From the NCBI GenBank assembly GCA_017443465.1, contig JAFRXO010000032.1, positions 186,001 to 250,000 on the forward strand: DNA of 64,000 nt, given 5' to 3'. This document shows positions 9,145-17,570 of the stretch, piece after piece. A program made the position numbers and the translations under genes. The stretch is from Bacteroidales bacterium (GTDB lineage: Bacteria; Bacteroidota; Bacteroidia; Bacteroidales; UBA932). Position 1 is the first letter of the stretch, and each line of letters opens with the position of its first letter. The notes under the pieces were generated by a model, which did no database searches, was not told the origin of the DNA, and saw only the letters and a list, made by a program, of their open reading frames with translations.

Positions 9145-11858
9145 ATCCTGAAATCCAGTTCCATTCCGAAGTACGGCTGGACGCTGCGGCGTACCGTGGC
9201 ACCGTAGGAATTCTTGTAGTCCGGGTGTACATCGAAAATCTTGTTCACGAAAAGCGAGAAGGTGCCTTTGTCGCGGTAAACCTTCTTGCTGACCTTGAAG
9301 TTTACGTTCATCCCGAAGGGGACTTTGTCGTAAACATATGCAGTAGGAGTCAATGTCCTCTTCAGTAGCGACTTGATGCCGTCGGCTGCGTCTGTGGAAG
9401 TGTACTCGTGCCGCACCAGTTCCTTATCTATGTAGGCAACGGGCATCTCATCCTCCCCTTCCGACCTGCTGCCGGTGAACCATGTGCACTGGAGGGATGT
9501 CGAGAAGATCAGGCCAAGCCTGGGCACCTGGGTGTCAAACATGAAGTTGGTGTTGAAGCTCTCGTAGAGCCGGCCGTCGTTGTGGTCGTATATACCTATG
9601 TACGGGTAGGGCTTCCCGGCTATCTGCTGGGAAGGACGTTCGTATTCCGCTATGCTGTTGGTATAGACGGTTCTGAAATATGCTCCATTTATGTAGATCC
9701 TGGTGTTGATGCTTTCAATACGCTTCGTGCCTAGGGTGAACTCGACTCCCTGCTTCATGGAGCGGCTCCCGTTCGAGGTTATGCCATATGCTGTCAGGAG
9801 AGTGTCCGCGACGGATGGAAGTCCTTCTAGTGCAGGAGGTCCCGTGAGAGTGCTCTTGTCGATCGCCGTCGCGTCGTATTTCCTGTAGATGACAGAGGTG
9901 TACTCCGAGGAATTGCGGAATCCCGAGCGCATGTCTTCGTGGAACCAGTCGATCGAGAAAGTGAATCCGTTCCAGGAAGCATCGAAACCGACCTCTCCCT
10001 TGAAGTTCCTCGCTGCATCGATACCGTAGTTGGTAGGATCTATCTTGTAAACGTAGAAATTGACCCGGCGGAGTTCCTCCTCATTAGGCCAGTAGTTCAG
10101 TTGTATGCAGTCACCGTAGACGGGCATCGGATAGAGCTGGTCCATTGTCGGGAACATAGTGTGCCATCCGGCTCCGGTGTAGAATCCCATGTCAAGCATA
10201 TGCCCGGCGAGTACGGTCTTAGGCAGGTTGAGGCGGATATTAGCCCTCGGGTCAACATAGGGCCTGAAATTCACTTTGTACTCTTTCCCCGCTCCGAACA
10301 TTGTCTCCACCCTGGCCCCGAGCATCCATTCGAGTTTGAATTTCCCAAGCCCATGTTCTGAATTAGCTTCTGCGAATGCGGAGAGATTATTCGTTCCGGG
10401 AATCACATTATAGGGTCTCGGGCGGGTCCCCATAGAGGTTGACAACGGGCGCTCGGTGTCGTAAATCGATCCTTTGCCCAGGTTCTTCGAGTAATTCCAT
10501 TCCAACCCGCTTTTGAATTTCAGATTCCCTTTACGGAAATTGGCCACTGCATCTGCGAAGAGGTAAACAGGCCTTCCATCGACTTTCAGCGTGGCGTCAT
10601 AGCGGGCCGGAACCTTCACGCCGTCATGGGCCCCTTCATCCAGGGATGTCGAAAGCGGCAGCTGTGAGGACAGCACTACGTGCTTCCACCTGTCAATGAG
10701 GTCTTTTTCATATGTGGCCGATCCCATCAGGGCAAGTGAACGGAAGAAAGAGCTTTCCCGTTTTGAAGAGAGAGTCCAGTCGGCTCCCAGGGCAATCCTG
10801 TTGTAGGTGGACCTGTAGGTTTCGATAGGACCGTATCCCTCGGCTGAATCGATGTCCGAATCGGATTTCTCATTGTCGAAAGAACCGGTGTAATCGAGGC
10901 TCAGGTTCAGGACTTTCCGCATCTGCGGAGCTGAGTTCCATTCTTTACCGGCCCGGATGCTCCCTGTCAGCCTCTTGTAATTCTGTCGTGGATTGCGGGG
11001 GTCTGACCTTGAATCCAGGAAGTTGACACTGGCATTCAGGGTGGTTTTGTTTAGTCCCCCGGTTTCCCATCCTTTCCCCGCATAGAGCAGTTTGGAACTC
11101 ATGTCCGATTTGAACCTGCCGCGGAGTTCGCTTCCTCCTTTCTTCCTGGTAATCTTGAAAAGTCCGCTGGTGAGCTCGCCGTATTCGACTGAGGCAATGC
11201 CGCGGATAACATCCACTGATTCAATATCTTCCGTGCTTAGGGTGCGCATGTCTGTCCCACGGTTGACATATTCGCTTCCAAGTGCTGACCAGGCTGGGGT
11301 GGACTGCAGGTTCGCCTCGTTCGAGACCGGCTTTCCGTCAATCAGGAAACGCGTTCCCATGGCTGATGTCATGTAGTTGGAACTGGATCCTGCGGAGCGC
11401 AGGTCCACAATCTGGGGACTGGCGAACTGGGGATCGATGGCCCTTCCCCCCGGAAGGAGTTCCAGAAGGTCTGCAACGCTTGAAGGCTGGATATGGGCTA
11501 TGGCTTCTTCACCTATCCGGGATACTGACGTACGTCCACGGTCCTCGGTGGCTGTAATAACTACTTCATTGAGAGCCAGGATGTCATCTTGAAGCCAGAC
11601 TGTCATGGACTGCCTTAGCGGAGTCTTTACAGTCTTGAAACCTATGCAACTGACCGTTGCTTCATCTCCCGGTCTGGCTTTGATGGAAAATTGTCCAAGT
11701 GAATCCGACACCGCCCAGGCATTTCCGGAGACTATCGCTGCTCCCGGAACAGATTTCCCGGAAGAGGCGGAAATGACTTTGCCTGACAACTTTTCCTGTG
11801 CTGCGGCAGTTGCGGTCGCCAGCAAAGATAGGATTATGAATAATGCGGCTTTTCTCAA
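9141..11858 (-). CDS. TonB-dependent receptor with N-terminal carboxypeptidase-regulatory-like domain
   Basis: 905 residues. A signal peptide ends near AAAQ (residue 20), a CarboxypepD_reg-like domain (about 22-95, LSGKVISASSG start) follows, then a plug domain (ALNEVVITATE, LLELLPGG) and a 22-strand-type barrel to the C-terminus. It would take up a large or scarce ligand across the outer membrane using TonB energy. Unlike SusC proteins it has no SusD partner next to it; a small lipoprotein, a barrel and a BACON/DUF4876 protein follow instead, and an ABC exporter-type pair precedes it. That points to a metal complex, haem-like or cofactor ligand rather than a glycan, but the ligand is not visible in the sequence. 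Confidence 0.9.
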   Translation of the reverse strand: MRKAALFIILSLLATATAAAQEKLSGKVISASSGKSVPGAAIVSGNAWAVSDSLGQFSIKARPGDEATVSCIGFKTVKTPLRQSMTVWLQDDILALNEVVITATEDRGRTSVSRIGEEAIAHIQPSSVADLLELLPGGRAIDPQFASPQIVDLRSAGSSSNYMTSAMGTRFLIDGKPVSNEANLQSTPAWSALGSEYVNRGTDMRTLSTEDIESVDVIRGIASVEYGELTSGLFKITRKKGGSELRGRFKSDMSSKLLYAGKGWETGGLNKTTLNASVNFLDSRSDPRNPRQNYKRLTGSIRAGKEWNSAPQMRKVLNLSLDYTGSFDNEKSDSDIDSAEGYGPIETYRSTYNRIALGADWTLSSKRESSFFRSLALMGSATYEKDLIDRWKHVVLSSQLPLSTSLDEGAHDGVKVPARYDATLKVDGRPVYLFADAVANFRKGNLKFKSGLEWNYSKNLGKGSIYDTERPLSTSMGTRPRPYNVIPGTNNLSAFAEANSEHGLGKFKLEWMLGARVETMFGAGKEYKVNFRPYVDPRANIRLNLPKTVLAGHMLDMGFYTGAGWHTMFPTMDQLYPMPVYGDCIQLNYWPNEEELRRVNFYVYKIDPTNYGIDAARNFKGEVGFDASWNGFTFSIDWFHEDMRSGFRNSSEYTSVIYRKYDATAIDKSTLTGPPALEGLPSVADTLLTAYGITSNGSRSMKQGVEFTLGTKRIESINTRIYINGAYFRTVYTNSIAEYERPSQQIAGKPYPYIGIYDHNDGRLYESFNTNFMFDTQVPRLGLIFSTSLQCTWFTGSRSEGEDEMPVAYIDKELVRHEYTSTDAADGIKSLLKRTLTPTAYVYDKVPFGMNVNFKVSKKVYRDKGTFSLFVNKIFDVHPDYKNSYGATVRRSVQPYFGMELDFRI

Positions 11859-11914
11859 TCTTTGCTAGATTTAATGCAAAGTTGGGGAAAGCCGCATTGT
11901 CACACAATCGCCAA

Positions 11915-13054
11915 TTATTGGTATTGGGAAGCCTTTTTCTTACGAATTGTAAGTATTATCCCGGCAAGGATGATCAGGTCTGCGAGGAGCCCTTTCAATG
12001 AAAGGTCCTGTATGCGCGGTTTGACATATCCATCATCAGAGGAAACGAAGCGGATCCTGCACGGGAAGATATATTCACACAGATTCACCTCATCTTCAAG
12101 GGGATATGCCCTGTCCATAGAGTCTACCGTGGAGAAGTCCGAACTGTCCAGTGCATAGAATTTTTCCCCGTCATCGTCGGAGACCTTGACTGTGTAGTGG
12201 AACAGGTCCCCTACTACCAGCAAATTGTCTTTTACCGGATCGAAGATTACATCTGTTGCCACTACCGAACCGTCGGGTCTGAGCATATGCATCCTGTCGT
12301 CCCGGTCTATAAGGTAACCGAGTGTAGCGTGATTCTTGAACTCAGTGATAATCAAATGCTTGATTCCGAGTCCCGAGGCTTGTGGGAAACTGCGGGCGGT
12401 CATTTTGCCGTCCACCTGTTTAACCTGGAAAAGCTGGTCTTTGCTGTCGGTTACCAGATAGCCTTCGTCGTATTCCTTTCGGTGGGAGGGATTGCCTGCA
12501 AGCAACTTTGCCGGGTGGACGAATCCGCAGGATGAAAGCTGGGAGGCAAGATCGGCAGTCTTGTCTTCAAGCATCTTGTTAGAGGCCATGTTCCAGACCT
12601 TTATCCCATCCTTGCGTATTACCAGGGCATCTTCTGGATCCTGAAGTTCCATCCTTACTGGAACGGACTCCATGAGAAGATAGACCGGAGGGTTCCTTTT
12701 GGCTACTTCACGGGGCCTTGAGGTCATTACCAGCGAATTGTCCTCTGCCTCTTTGTAGGTAATGGCACGTCCGTCCAGTGAATCCGGGAATTCTCCCCTG
12801 GAGTGGAGAAGAGATGCGTAGAAGAATGGCTGAACCTCATCGCCATAGACATTCCCTTCCCGATCGATGAAGCGGAGGGATTTCTTTGCTCCTTCTTCAC
12901 GGTCCAGATAGGTGAAGTCATGTACTACCGGACTGTACAGGGTAAATGGAGGAGAGTATGACTTGAGAGTTGCCAGATTGTAAAGCCAGGGCACGAGCCA
13001 CAGAATCAGGACTGCGGCTGAAAGGCCCAGGAATATGCGTCCTGCAGTTTTCAT
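11915..13054 (-). CDS. DUF4857-like membrane-anchored protein of the ABC/TonB operon
   Basis: The start is set at the ATG at 13054-13052, giving 379 residues: an upstream open extension exists but the permease stop lies 1 base before this ATG. An N-terminal membrane span (about 6-25), a long extracytoplasmic region with YSPVVHDF near its start and beta-propeller-like segments, and a second span near the C-terminus (LLADLIILAGIIL) before a basic tail. The N-terminal pattern matches DUF4857 as I recall it, a Bacteroidota family found with ABC permeases. It probably works with the permease pair upstream, for example as a periplasmic domain of the exporter. Confidence 0.65.
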   Translation of the reverse strand: MKTAGRIFLGLSAAVLILWLVPWLYNLATLKSYSPPFTLYSPVVHDFTYLDREEGAKKSLRFIDREGNVYGDEVQPFFYASLLHSRGEFPDSLDGRAITYKEAEDNSLVMTSRPREVAKRNPPVYLLMESVPVRMELQDPEDALVIRKDGIKVWNMASNKMLEDKTADLASQLSSCGFVHPAKLLAGNPSHRKEYDEGYLVTDSKDQLFQVKQVDGKMTARSFPQASGLGIKHLIITEFKNHATLGYLIDRDDRMHMLRPDGSVVATDVIFDPVKDNLLVVGDLFHYTVKVSDDDGEKFYALDSSDFSTVDSMDRAYPLEDEVNLCEYIFPCRIRFVSSDDGYVKPRIQDLSLKGLLADLIILAGIILTIRKKKASQYQ

Positions 13055-13055
13055 A

Positions 13056-13727
13056 TTAATCCTGTAAACCTTCTTTAAAACGGCTGACGCCGCAGTAGAT
13101 GAGCAACTGAATACCAAGCACATAGATTACCAGCCACGGAAGGAAACCATTGTAGGCCTCCGGGACCGGAGAAAGGAAGAGAAGGTACATCACCCCGAGA
13201 GTGACTGCGAGGATGAACACTCCACGTTTCCACGTTGGCTCCAGTAGTGCCGAAGCAGTGAAAAGGTAGGCAGCAAGGCCGGCGAGGTACCACACCATGG
13301 CGGTGCGCATCACCCTGCCCGCCAGTTCCGCAACAAGCCATTTCCGCAGGAAAAGGGTGAGAATGGCCGCCTGCAGGGAGCATATGGCTAAAAAGGCAAT
13401 GATTCCATATGCATACATCATGAAAATCATCTTCCCCTGGGGGTACGGGAGGTGCAGGGTGAGTTTGAGGCGTTTGCGGGTTATCTCCGGGAAGAACTGG
13501 AACACGGCCAAAAGGCATCCCACGGCTACGGGGAGGTAACGGAGCGACTCTATGAGCACCGTGTCTTTCATTATAAGGGTTGACCACAGAACGTCAGCCC
13601 CCTGGAGTTCCACTATCTTCGAGAGGTTCAGTATCGTGTAGGCGGTAAGGACTGTCAGGACCACCAGGGCGCCCAGTAGGAAGCCGCGGGTCTTGATCCA
13701 CTCTTTGTAGATTATCATTTTGTCCAT
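13056..13727 (-). CDS. ABC-2-type transporter permease subunit
   Basis: 223 residues with six predicted membrane spans and no signal peptide: spans near 17-35, 60-78, 102-122, 140-160, 168-185 and 192-212. This is the size and layout of a small ABC-2 permease. Its ATG overlaps the stop of the ATPase gene by 1 base, so the two form a complex. The next gene starts after 1 base. The substrate is unknown. Confidence 0.75.
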   Translation of the reverse strand: MDKMIIYKEWIKTRGFLLGALVVLTVLTAYTILNLSKIVELQGADVLWSTLIMKDTVLIESLRYLPVAVGCLLAVFQFFPEITRKRLKLTLHLPYPQGKMIFMMYAYGIIAFLAICSLQAAILTLFLRKWLVAELAGRVMRTAMVWYLAGLAAYLFTASALLEPTWKRGVFILAVTLGVMYLLFLSPVPEAYNGFLPWLVIYVLGIQLLIYCGVSRFKEGLQD

Positions 13728-14446
13728 CAGTACTTTCCAGTTAAATCAATGAATATGTCTTCAAGTGAGAGTCCTGGATAACGTGCCATCAGGGATTCGG
13801 TCTTCTCCTGTACGAGGATGTTGCCGTAATCCATAATTATGCACTCGTCCACTATCTTTTCCAGGTCCTGGATAATGTGCGAAGTGAGGAATACGGTCTT
13901 CCCTCCCTCGCGGGCATAATCACGAAGGTATTCGCAGAACAGGCGCCTGTAGCCCGGATCCAGTCCGAGTGAGAAATCATCCAGGACAAGCAGGTCAGCA
14001 TTCTGGGCCAGGATCAACCCCAGGGCGACTTGGGATCGCTGTCCGTTTGACATTCTGGAAATCTTCTGCCCCGGGGCCACCTTCAGCTTGTCCATCAGGT
14101 CGTAATAGGCTTCGCGGTTCCATCCCGGGTAGAAAGCGGAGTAATACCGCTCTATCTGCTCGATAGACATATAGGAGAACTGTACATGCCCCTCCAGCAG
14201 AAGGGCTATGCGCGCCCTCGTGGCAGGTGAGATCCTTTGGACATCTTCTCCGAAGATGGTACAGTCCCCTGACTTGGGTTTCAGGTATCCCATCAGGATG
14301 TTGATCGTGGTCGTCTTACCCGTTCCGTTCTTCCCGAGCAGGCCGACGATGCTGCCTTTCATGACATCGAAATTCAGATCCTCATAGATCTTCCTTTTCC
14401 CGTAATAATGGGTCAGGTGTTTGCAACTTATTACTGTCTCGCTCAT
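13727..14446 (-). CDS. ABC transporter ATP-binding protein with Asp in place of the catalytic Glu
   Basis: 239 residues of a single nucleotide-binding domain. Walker A is GKNGTGKTT at 38-46, the signature is MSNGQ at 132-136 (a variant of LSGGQ), Walker B is LLVLDD at 152-157, the D-loop is GLD at 161-163, and a switch His lies in LTSHIIQDLEK. The residue after the Walker B Asp is Asp157 where nearly all ABC ATPases have Glu, so ATP hydrolysis may be slow or differently timed. It is the first gene of the seven-gene operon. A -7 box ends 5 bases upstream of the ATG. Confidence 0.9.
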   Translation of the reverse strand: MSETVISCKHLTHYYGKRKIYEDLNFDVMKGSIVGLLGKNGTGKTTTINILMGYLKPKSGDCTIFGEDVQRISPATRARIALLLEGHVQFSYMSIEQIERYYSAFYPGWNREAYYDLMDKLKVAPGQKISRMSNGQRSQVALGLILAQNADLLVLDDFSLGLDPGYRRLFCEYLRDYAREGGKTVFLTSHIIQDLEKIVDECIIMDYGNILVQEKTESLMARYPGLSLEDIFIDLTGKY

Positions 14447-14451
14447 GTGTG

Positions 14452-14459
14452 CAAAGATA
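14452..14459 (-). promoter_or_regulatory. Promoter -7 box for the seven-gene ABC/TonB operon
   Basis: On the minus strand TATCTTTG, an exact fit to TAnnTTTG. The ATG of the ABC ATPase begins 5 bases downstream, so the transcript is predicted to be leaderless or nearly so. Confidence 0.6.
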
Positions 14460-14496
14460 ATTCTTCCCTCTTAATCCTTAATTCACTAAAAGTAGT

Positions 14497-14504
14497 TACC
14501 TTTG
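14497..14504 (+). promoter_or_regulatory. Promoter -7 box for the secreted propeller-like gene at 14521
   Basis: Reads TACCTTTG, fitting TAnnTTTG, 16 bases before the ATG. It is divergent from the ABC/TonB operon promoter, with 37 bases between the two boxes, so one regulator could cover both. Confidence 0.55.
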
Positions 14505-14520
14505 TGGAAAACCATATAGT

Positions 14521-15384
14521 ATGAAAAAGACACTTGTAGCCATCCTCATCTCATGTCTTGCTTTTTCTGCAGCTGCTCAGACATTTGAAAAACTTTACAC
14601 GGAAGAAGTTATCGGTGACCGTAAACACTGCCAGGGCGCTACCGGCATAGGTAACGTGATTTTCCAGTTCTACGACGGTGCTCCGGCTATCGACATATAT
14701 GACCTTTCGACCGGTAAGGCGCTTGGAAGCGTTGCCCTCGAGGGAAAGAAGACATATCACTGTAACAATGCGGTCGTCTCATCGACCTACTACAGGCAGG
14801 GAGATGAATTCCCCCTGATCTATGTCAGCCAGGAAAACAAGGTCGAGCATCTCATCCTGGTGTTCAGGATCACCCGTGACAAGAACGGGACCTTTGCGGC
14901 CGATGTGGTCCAGAAAATAATCCTTCCCGCTCCCATCGAGATGGGACTATACTATCCCAATGTAGTGATGGATATAGATGCAGGTGAACTCATTATAACC
15001 GGATTCTCATGGGAGAGCTGGAACAAACCCACAAGGGGGAATTCCCTCCAGTTCGTCAAGTTCAAGACTCCTTCTGCCGCCAGTTCGCAGGTCACTCTTT
15101 CGACCGCGGACATCCTGGACAGGTGGACGGACGAATTCCTTCTCGCGACCCAGGGCGCAGCCATCAAAGGCGGAATGCTCTACCAGGTGTACGGCGGCCC
15201 CCCGACCCAGTTCATATGCTGCTATAACCTTGCTACAAAGAATCTGGTATGGAAATATGACCTTATCGAGTCCGGAGTTCCGAACGAGCCTGAAGGACTC
15301 TTCATCATCGGAGATACGATATATGTAGTCGATGTGTTGAAGAATGTCTATTCACTGCCTTTTGACATGCATCGCGCGGATTGA
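14521..15384 (+). CDS. Secreted propeller-like protein, paralogue of the gene at 18210
   Basis: 287 residues with a signal peptide ending in AAAQ (about 20). The body is a series of beta strands with Tyr/Trp-rich repeats such as GAPAIDIYDLSTGK, typical of WD/NHL-like propellers, but no named family is clear. It aligns with the 326-residue protein at 18210-19190 over its whole length: FPLIYVS against FPMLYIS, and YDLIESGVPNEPEG against YDLVESVPQEPED. The Bacteroidota promoter is 16 bases upstream. Its last 33 bases overlap the 3' end of the convergent P-type ATPase gene. Function is unknown; a binding role outside the cytoplasm is likely. Confidence 0.75.
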   Translation: MKKTLVAILISCLAFSAAAQTFEKLYTEEVIGDRKHCQGATGIGNVIFQFYDGAPAIDIYDLSTGKALGSVALEGKKTYHCNNAVVSSTYYRQGDEFPLIYVSQENKVEHLILVFRITRDKNGTFAADVVQKIILPAPIEMGLYYPNVVMDIDAGELIITGFSWESWNKPTRGNSLQFVKFKTPSAASSQVTLSTADILDRWTDEFLLATQGAAIKGGMLYQVYGGPPTQFICCYNLATKNLVWKYDLIESGVPNEPEGLFIIGDTIYVVDVLKNVYSLPFDMHRAD

Positions 15385-17256
15385 GTTAAGCACACAGAGA
15401 ATAAGTACTCCCACATCTGCGAATATCGCCAGCCACATGTTGGCTATTCCCAGTGCACCCAGGACCAGGCAGGCTACTTTGATGCCTATGGCGAAGATGA
15501 TGTTCTGCCATACGATGCCGAGGGTGTAGCGGGCTATCCTGATGGCTTTCGGAATCTTCAGGGGATCGTCATCCATAAGCACTATGTCCGCAGCCTCTAT
15601 CGCTGCGTCGCTTCCCATCGCGCCCATGGCTATCCCGATGTCGGCGCGCATCAGTACCGGGGCATCGTTGATTCCATCGCCTACGAATGCCAGTTTACTC
15701 TTATCCTGCTGATTTTCAAGTAGTTCTTCTACTATTCTTACCTTGTCGGCAGGCATAAGTTCACTATAAACCCTGTCAATGTGAAGGCGGGAGGCAACCT
15801 GTTCCGCCACTGGTTCTGCGTCTCCGGTCAGCATGACCGTGCTGTTTATACCCGCTTCTTTAAGTGCATGTATGGCTTCTTCCGAATGAGGCTTTTCCAC
15901 ATCTCCCATGACTATATGGCCGGCATATTTGCCGTCGATAGCCATATGGATTATCGTCCCGGCGCTGTGGCAGTGGCAAGGTTCTATCCCACGTTCCCGC
16001 ATAAGCTTTTCATTACCGACAGCCACGGCCTTTCCGTCTATCACCGCTGTGACTCCTTCACCGCTTATCTCGCGGATATCCTTCACCCTTGAATGGTCGA
16101 TTTCTTTGCAATATGCCTTGCGGAGGCTTTTGCTTATCGGGTGTGAGGAAGAGCATTCGGCAAGTGCCGCGATTTCGATGAGGTAAGCCCTTTCTTCTTC
16201 GTTCCTGTTTTCGTCGTCTTCATGGTCGTGTATGCCGTTGACTTCGAAAACACCGAGTGTAAGCGTCCCTGTCTTGTCCATGACCACAGTCTTCACCTTC
16301 GAGAGGACCTCCATCAGGTTAGCTCCCTTTACCAGGATCCCTTCACGGCTGGCACCTCCTATTCCAGCGAAGAATGTCAGGGGAATACTTACGACAAGGG
16401 CGCATGGGCAACTGATAACCAGGAATACCAGCGCCCTGTAGATCCATATGTCCCATTGAGGCGGCATTCCGGTAATCAGGCGCACGAGTGCGGGAATCAA
16501 GGCGAGGGCAAGTGCGGAATAGCAGACTATCGGGGTGTAAACCCGGGCGAATTTCGCGATAAAGTCCTCTGATGCAGCCTTGTGGCTTGCGGAGTCTTCC
16601 ACCAGTTCCAGTATCTTGGAAACGGTGGACTCCCCGAACTCCTTGGTGGTCCGGACGCGAAGCTCACCGGTCATATTGATACATCCGCTGACGATCTCTT
16701 CCCCCGGATTGATCTCACGCGGCTGGGATTCTCCTGTAAGGGCTGCGGTGTTGAGGGTGGAGCATCCTTCGATAACCGTTCCGTCGATTGGAACCCTCTC
16801 CCCCGGCATGACTATTATTTCCGTCCCGATTCCGACTTCTTCAGGATCAGTCCTGACTATCTTCCCTTCCTTCTCTATGTTGGCGTAGTCCGGGCGGATA
16901 TCCATCAACTCACTGATACTCTGACGGCTTCGCCCGACCGCATAGCTCTGGAAGAATTCTCCGATCTGGTAGAACAGCATTACTGCGATAGCCTCGAGAT
17001 AGTCTCCCGAGCGTTCGTATATGGCCAGGGCGAAGGCTCCGAAAGTGGCCAGCGTCATCAGGAAGTTTTCGTCGAAGACCCTTCCGTTCCGGATTCCTTT
17101 AAATGCCTTGAGGATAATGTCGTAACCTATCAGGAGGTAAACGGCGAGGAAACATGCCAGCCTGGGCCATCCTTCAACCTTCAGAACGGCCAGAAGTCCG
17201 GTACATGCAGCTGCGATGAGGATGCGTGAGAGCATCCTGCGCTGTTTTCTGCTCAT
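15352..17256 (-). CDS. Heavy-metal-exporting P1B-type ATPase (Zn/Cd type)
   Basis: 634 residues with the P1B layout. The membrane metal site is CPC at Cys283-Pro284-Cys285, the actuator TGES is at 174-177, the phosphorylated Asp is Asp327 in DKTGT, and an HP motif (SSSHPIS) and GDGINDAP follow. The context around CPC (SCPCALVVSIPLTFFAGIGG) resembles the zinc/cadmium subgroup, which pumps these ions out of the cytoplasm. There is no N-terminal HMA domain; instead a separate 71-residue HMA protein lies 2 bases upstream. A Fur-family regulator precedes both, which supports metal-responsive control. Confidence 0.92.
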   Translation of the reverse strand: MSRKQRRMLSRILIAAACTGLLAVLKVEGWPRLACFLAVYLLIGYDIILKAFKGIRNGRVFDENFLMTLATFGAFALAIYERSGDYLEAIAVMLFYQIGEFFQSYAVGRSRQSISELMDIRPDYANIEKEGKIVRTDPEEVGIGTEIIVMPGERVPIDGTVIEGCSTLNTAALTGESQPREINPGEEIVSGCINMTGELRVRTTKEFGESTVSKILELVEDSASHKAASEDFIAKFARVYTPIVCYSALALALIPALVRLITGMPPQWDIWIYRALVFLVISCPCALVVSIPLTFFAGIGGASREGILVKGANLMEVLSKVKTVVMDKTGTLTLGVFEVNGIHDHEDDENRNEEERAYLIEIAALAECSSSHPISKSLRKAYCKEIDHSRVKDIREISGEGVTAVIDGKAVAVGNEKLMRERGIEPCHCHSAGTIIHMAIDGKYAGHIVMGDVEKPHSEEAIHALKEAGINSTVMLTGDAEPVAEQVASRLHIDRVYSELMPADKVRIVEELLENQQDKSKLAFVGDGINDAPVLMRADIGIAMGAMGSDAAIEAADIVLMDDDPLKIPKAIRIARYTLGIVWQNIIFAIGIKVACLVLGALGIANMWLAIFADVGVLILCVLNSIRAMHVKRQ

Positions 17257-17258
17257 GG

Positions 17259-17474
17259 CTAGAGGATTTCGAAGTCAGATTCCACTTTTTTAGCAGTACG
17301 GAGGACATCTTCCATAACCTTGTCGCAGTCGGCTCCTTCCTCGAATTCAATCTTCATTTTCTGGGTCATGAAAGAGATGACGGCCTCTTTGACTCCATCT
17401 ACTTTGTTTACTGCTTCTTCAACGAGATTGGCGCAATTGGCGCAATCCACTTCGATCTTGTAGGTCTTTTTCAT
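17259..17474 (-). CDS. Heavy-metal-associated (HMA) domain metallochaperone
   Basis: 71 residues, a single ferredoxin-like HMA fold with the metal-binding Cys pair in CANC (Cys11 and Cys14). It would carry the metal to the P1B ATPase, whose gene starts 2 bases downstream. This is the N-terminal domain usually fused to the pump, encoded here as its own protein. The start codon lies in a CATATG. A promoter and a 7-1-7 palindrome lie upstream. Confidence 0.9.
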   Translation of the reverse strand: MKKTYKIEVDCANCANLVEEAVNKVDGVKEAVISFMTQKMKIEFEEGADCDKVMEDVLRTAKKVESDFEIL

Positions 17475-17502
17475 ATGCTTGCATTTTTAATATTTCTGCA
17501 GG

Positions 17503-17510
17503 CAAATGTA
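17503..17510 (-). promoter_or_regulatory. Promoter -7 box for the HMA/P1B ATPase unit
   Basis: On the minus strand TACATTTG, fitting TAnnTTTG, 28 bases upstream of the HMA start. The palindrome at 17523-17537 covers the expected -33 region. Confidence 0.55.
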
Positions 17511-17522
17511 GGCATATCTTCC

Positions 17523-17537
17523 TGCAACCCGGTTGCA
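17523..17537. promoter_or_regulatory. Candidate Fur-family operator, 7-1-7 palindrome
   Basis: TGCAACCCGGTTGCA is a perfect inverted repeat of 7 bases around one central base. Fur, Zur and PerR boxes have this 7-1-7 form. It lies between the Fur-family regulator gene and the HMA gene and would overlap the -33 region of the HMA promoter, where a bound regulator blocks transcription. The link is inferred from spacing and symmetry. Confidence 0.5.
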
Positions 17538-17570
17538 AATGCAGATGGCTGCCTGCAGACTGTCATCCGG

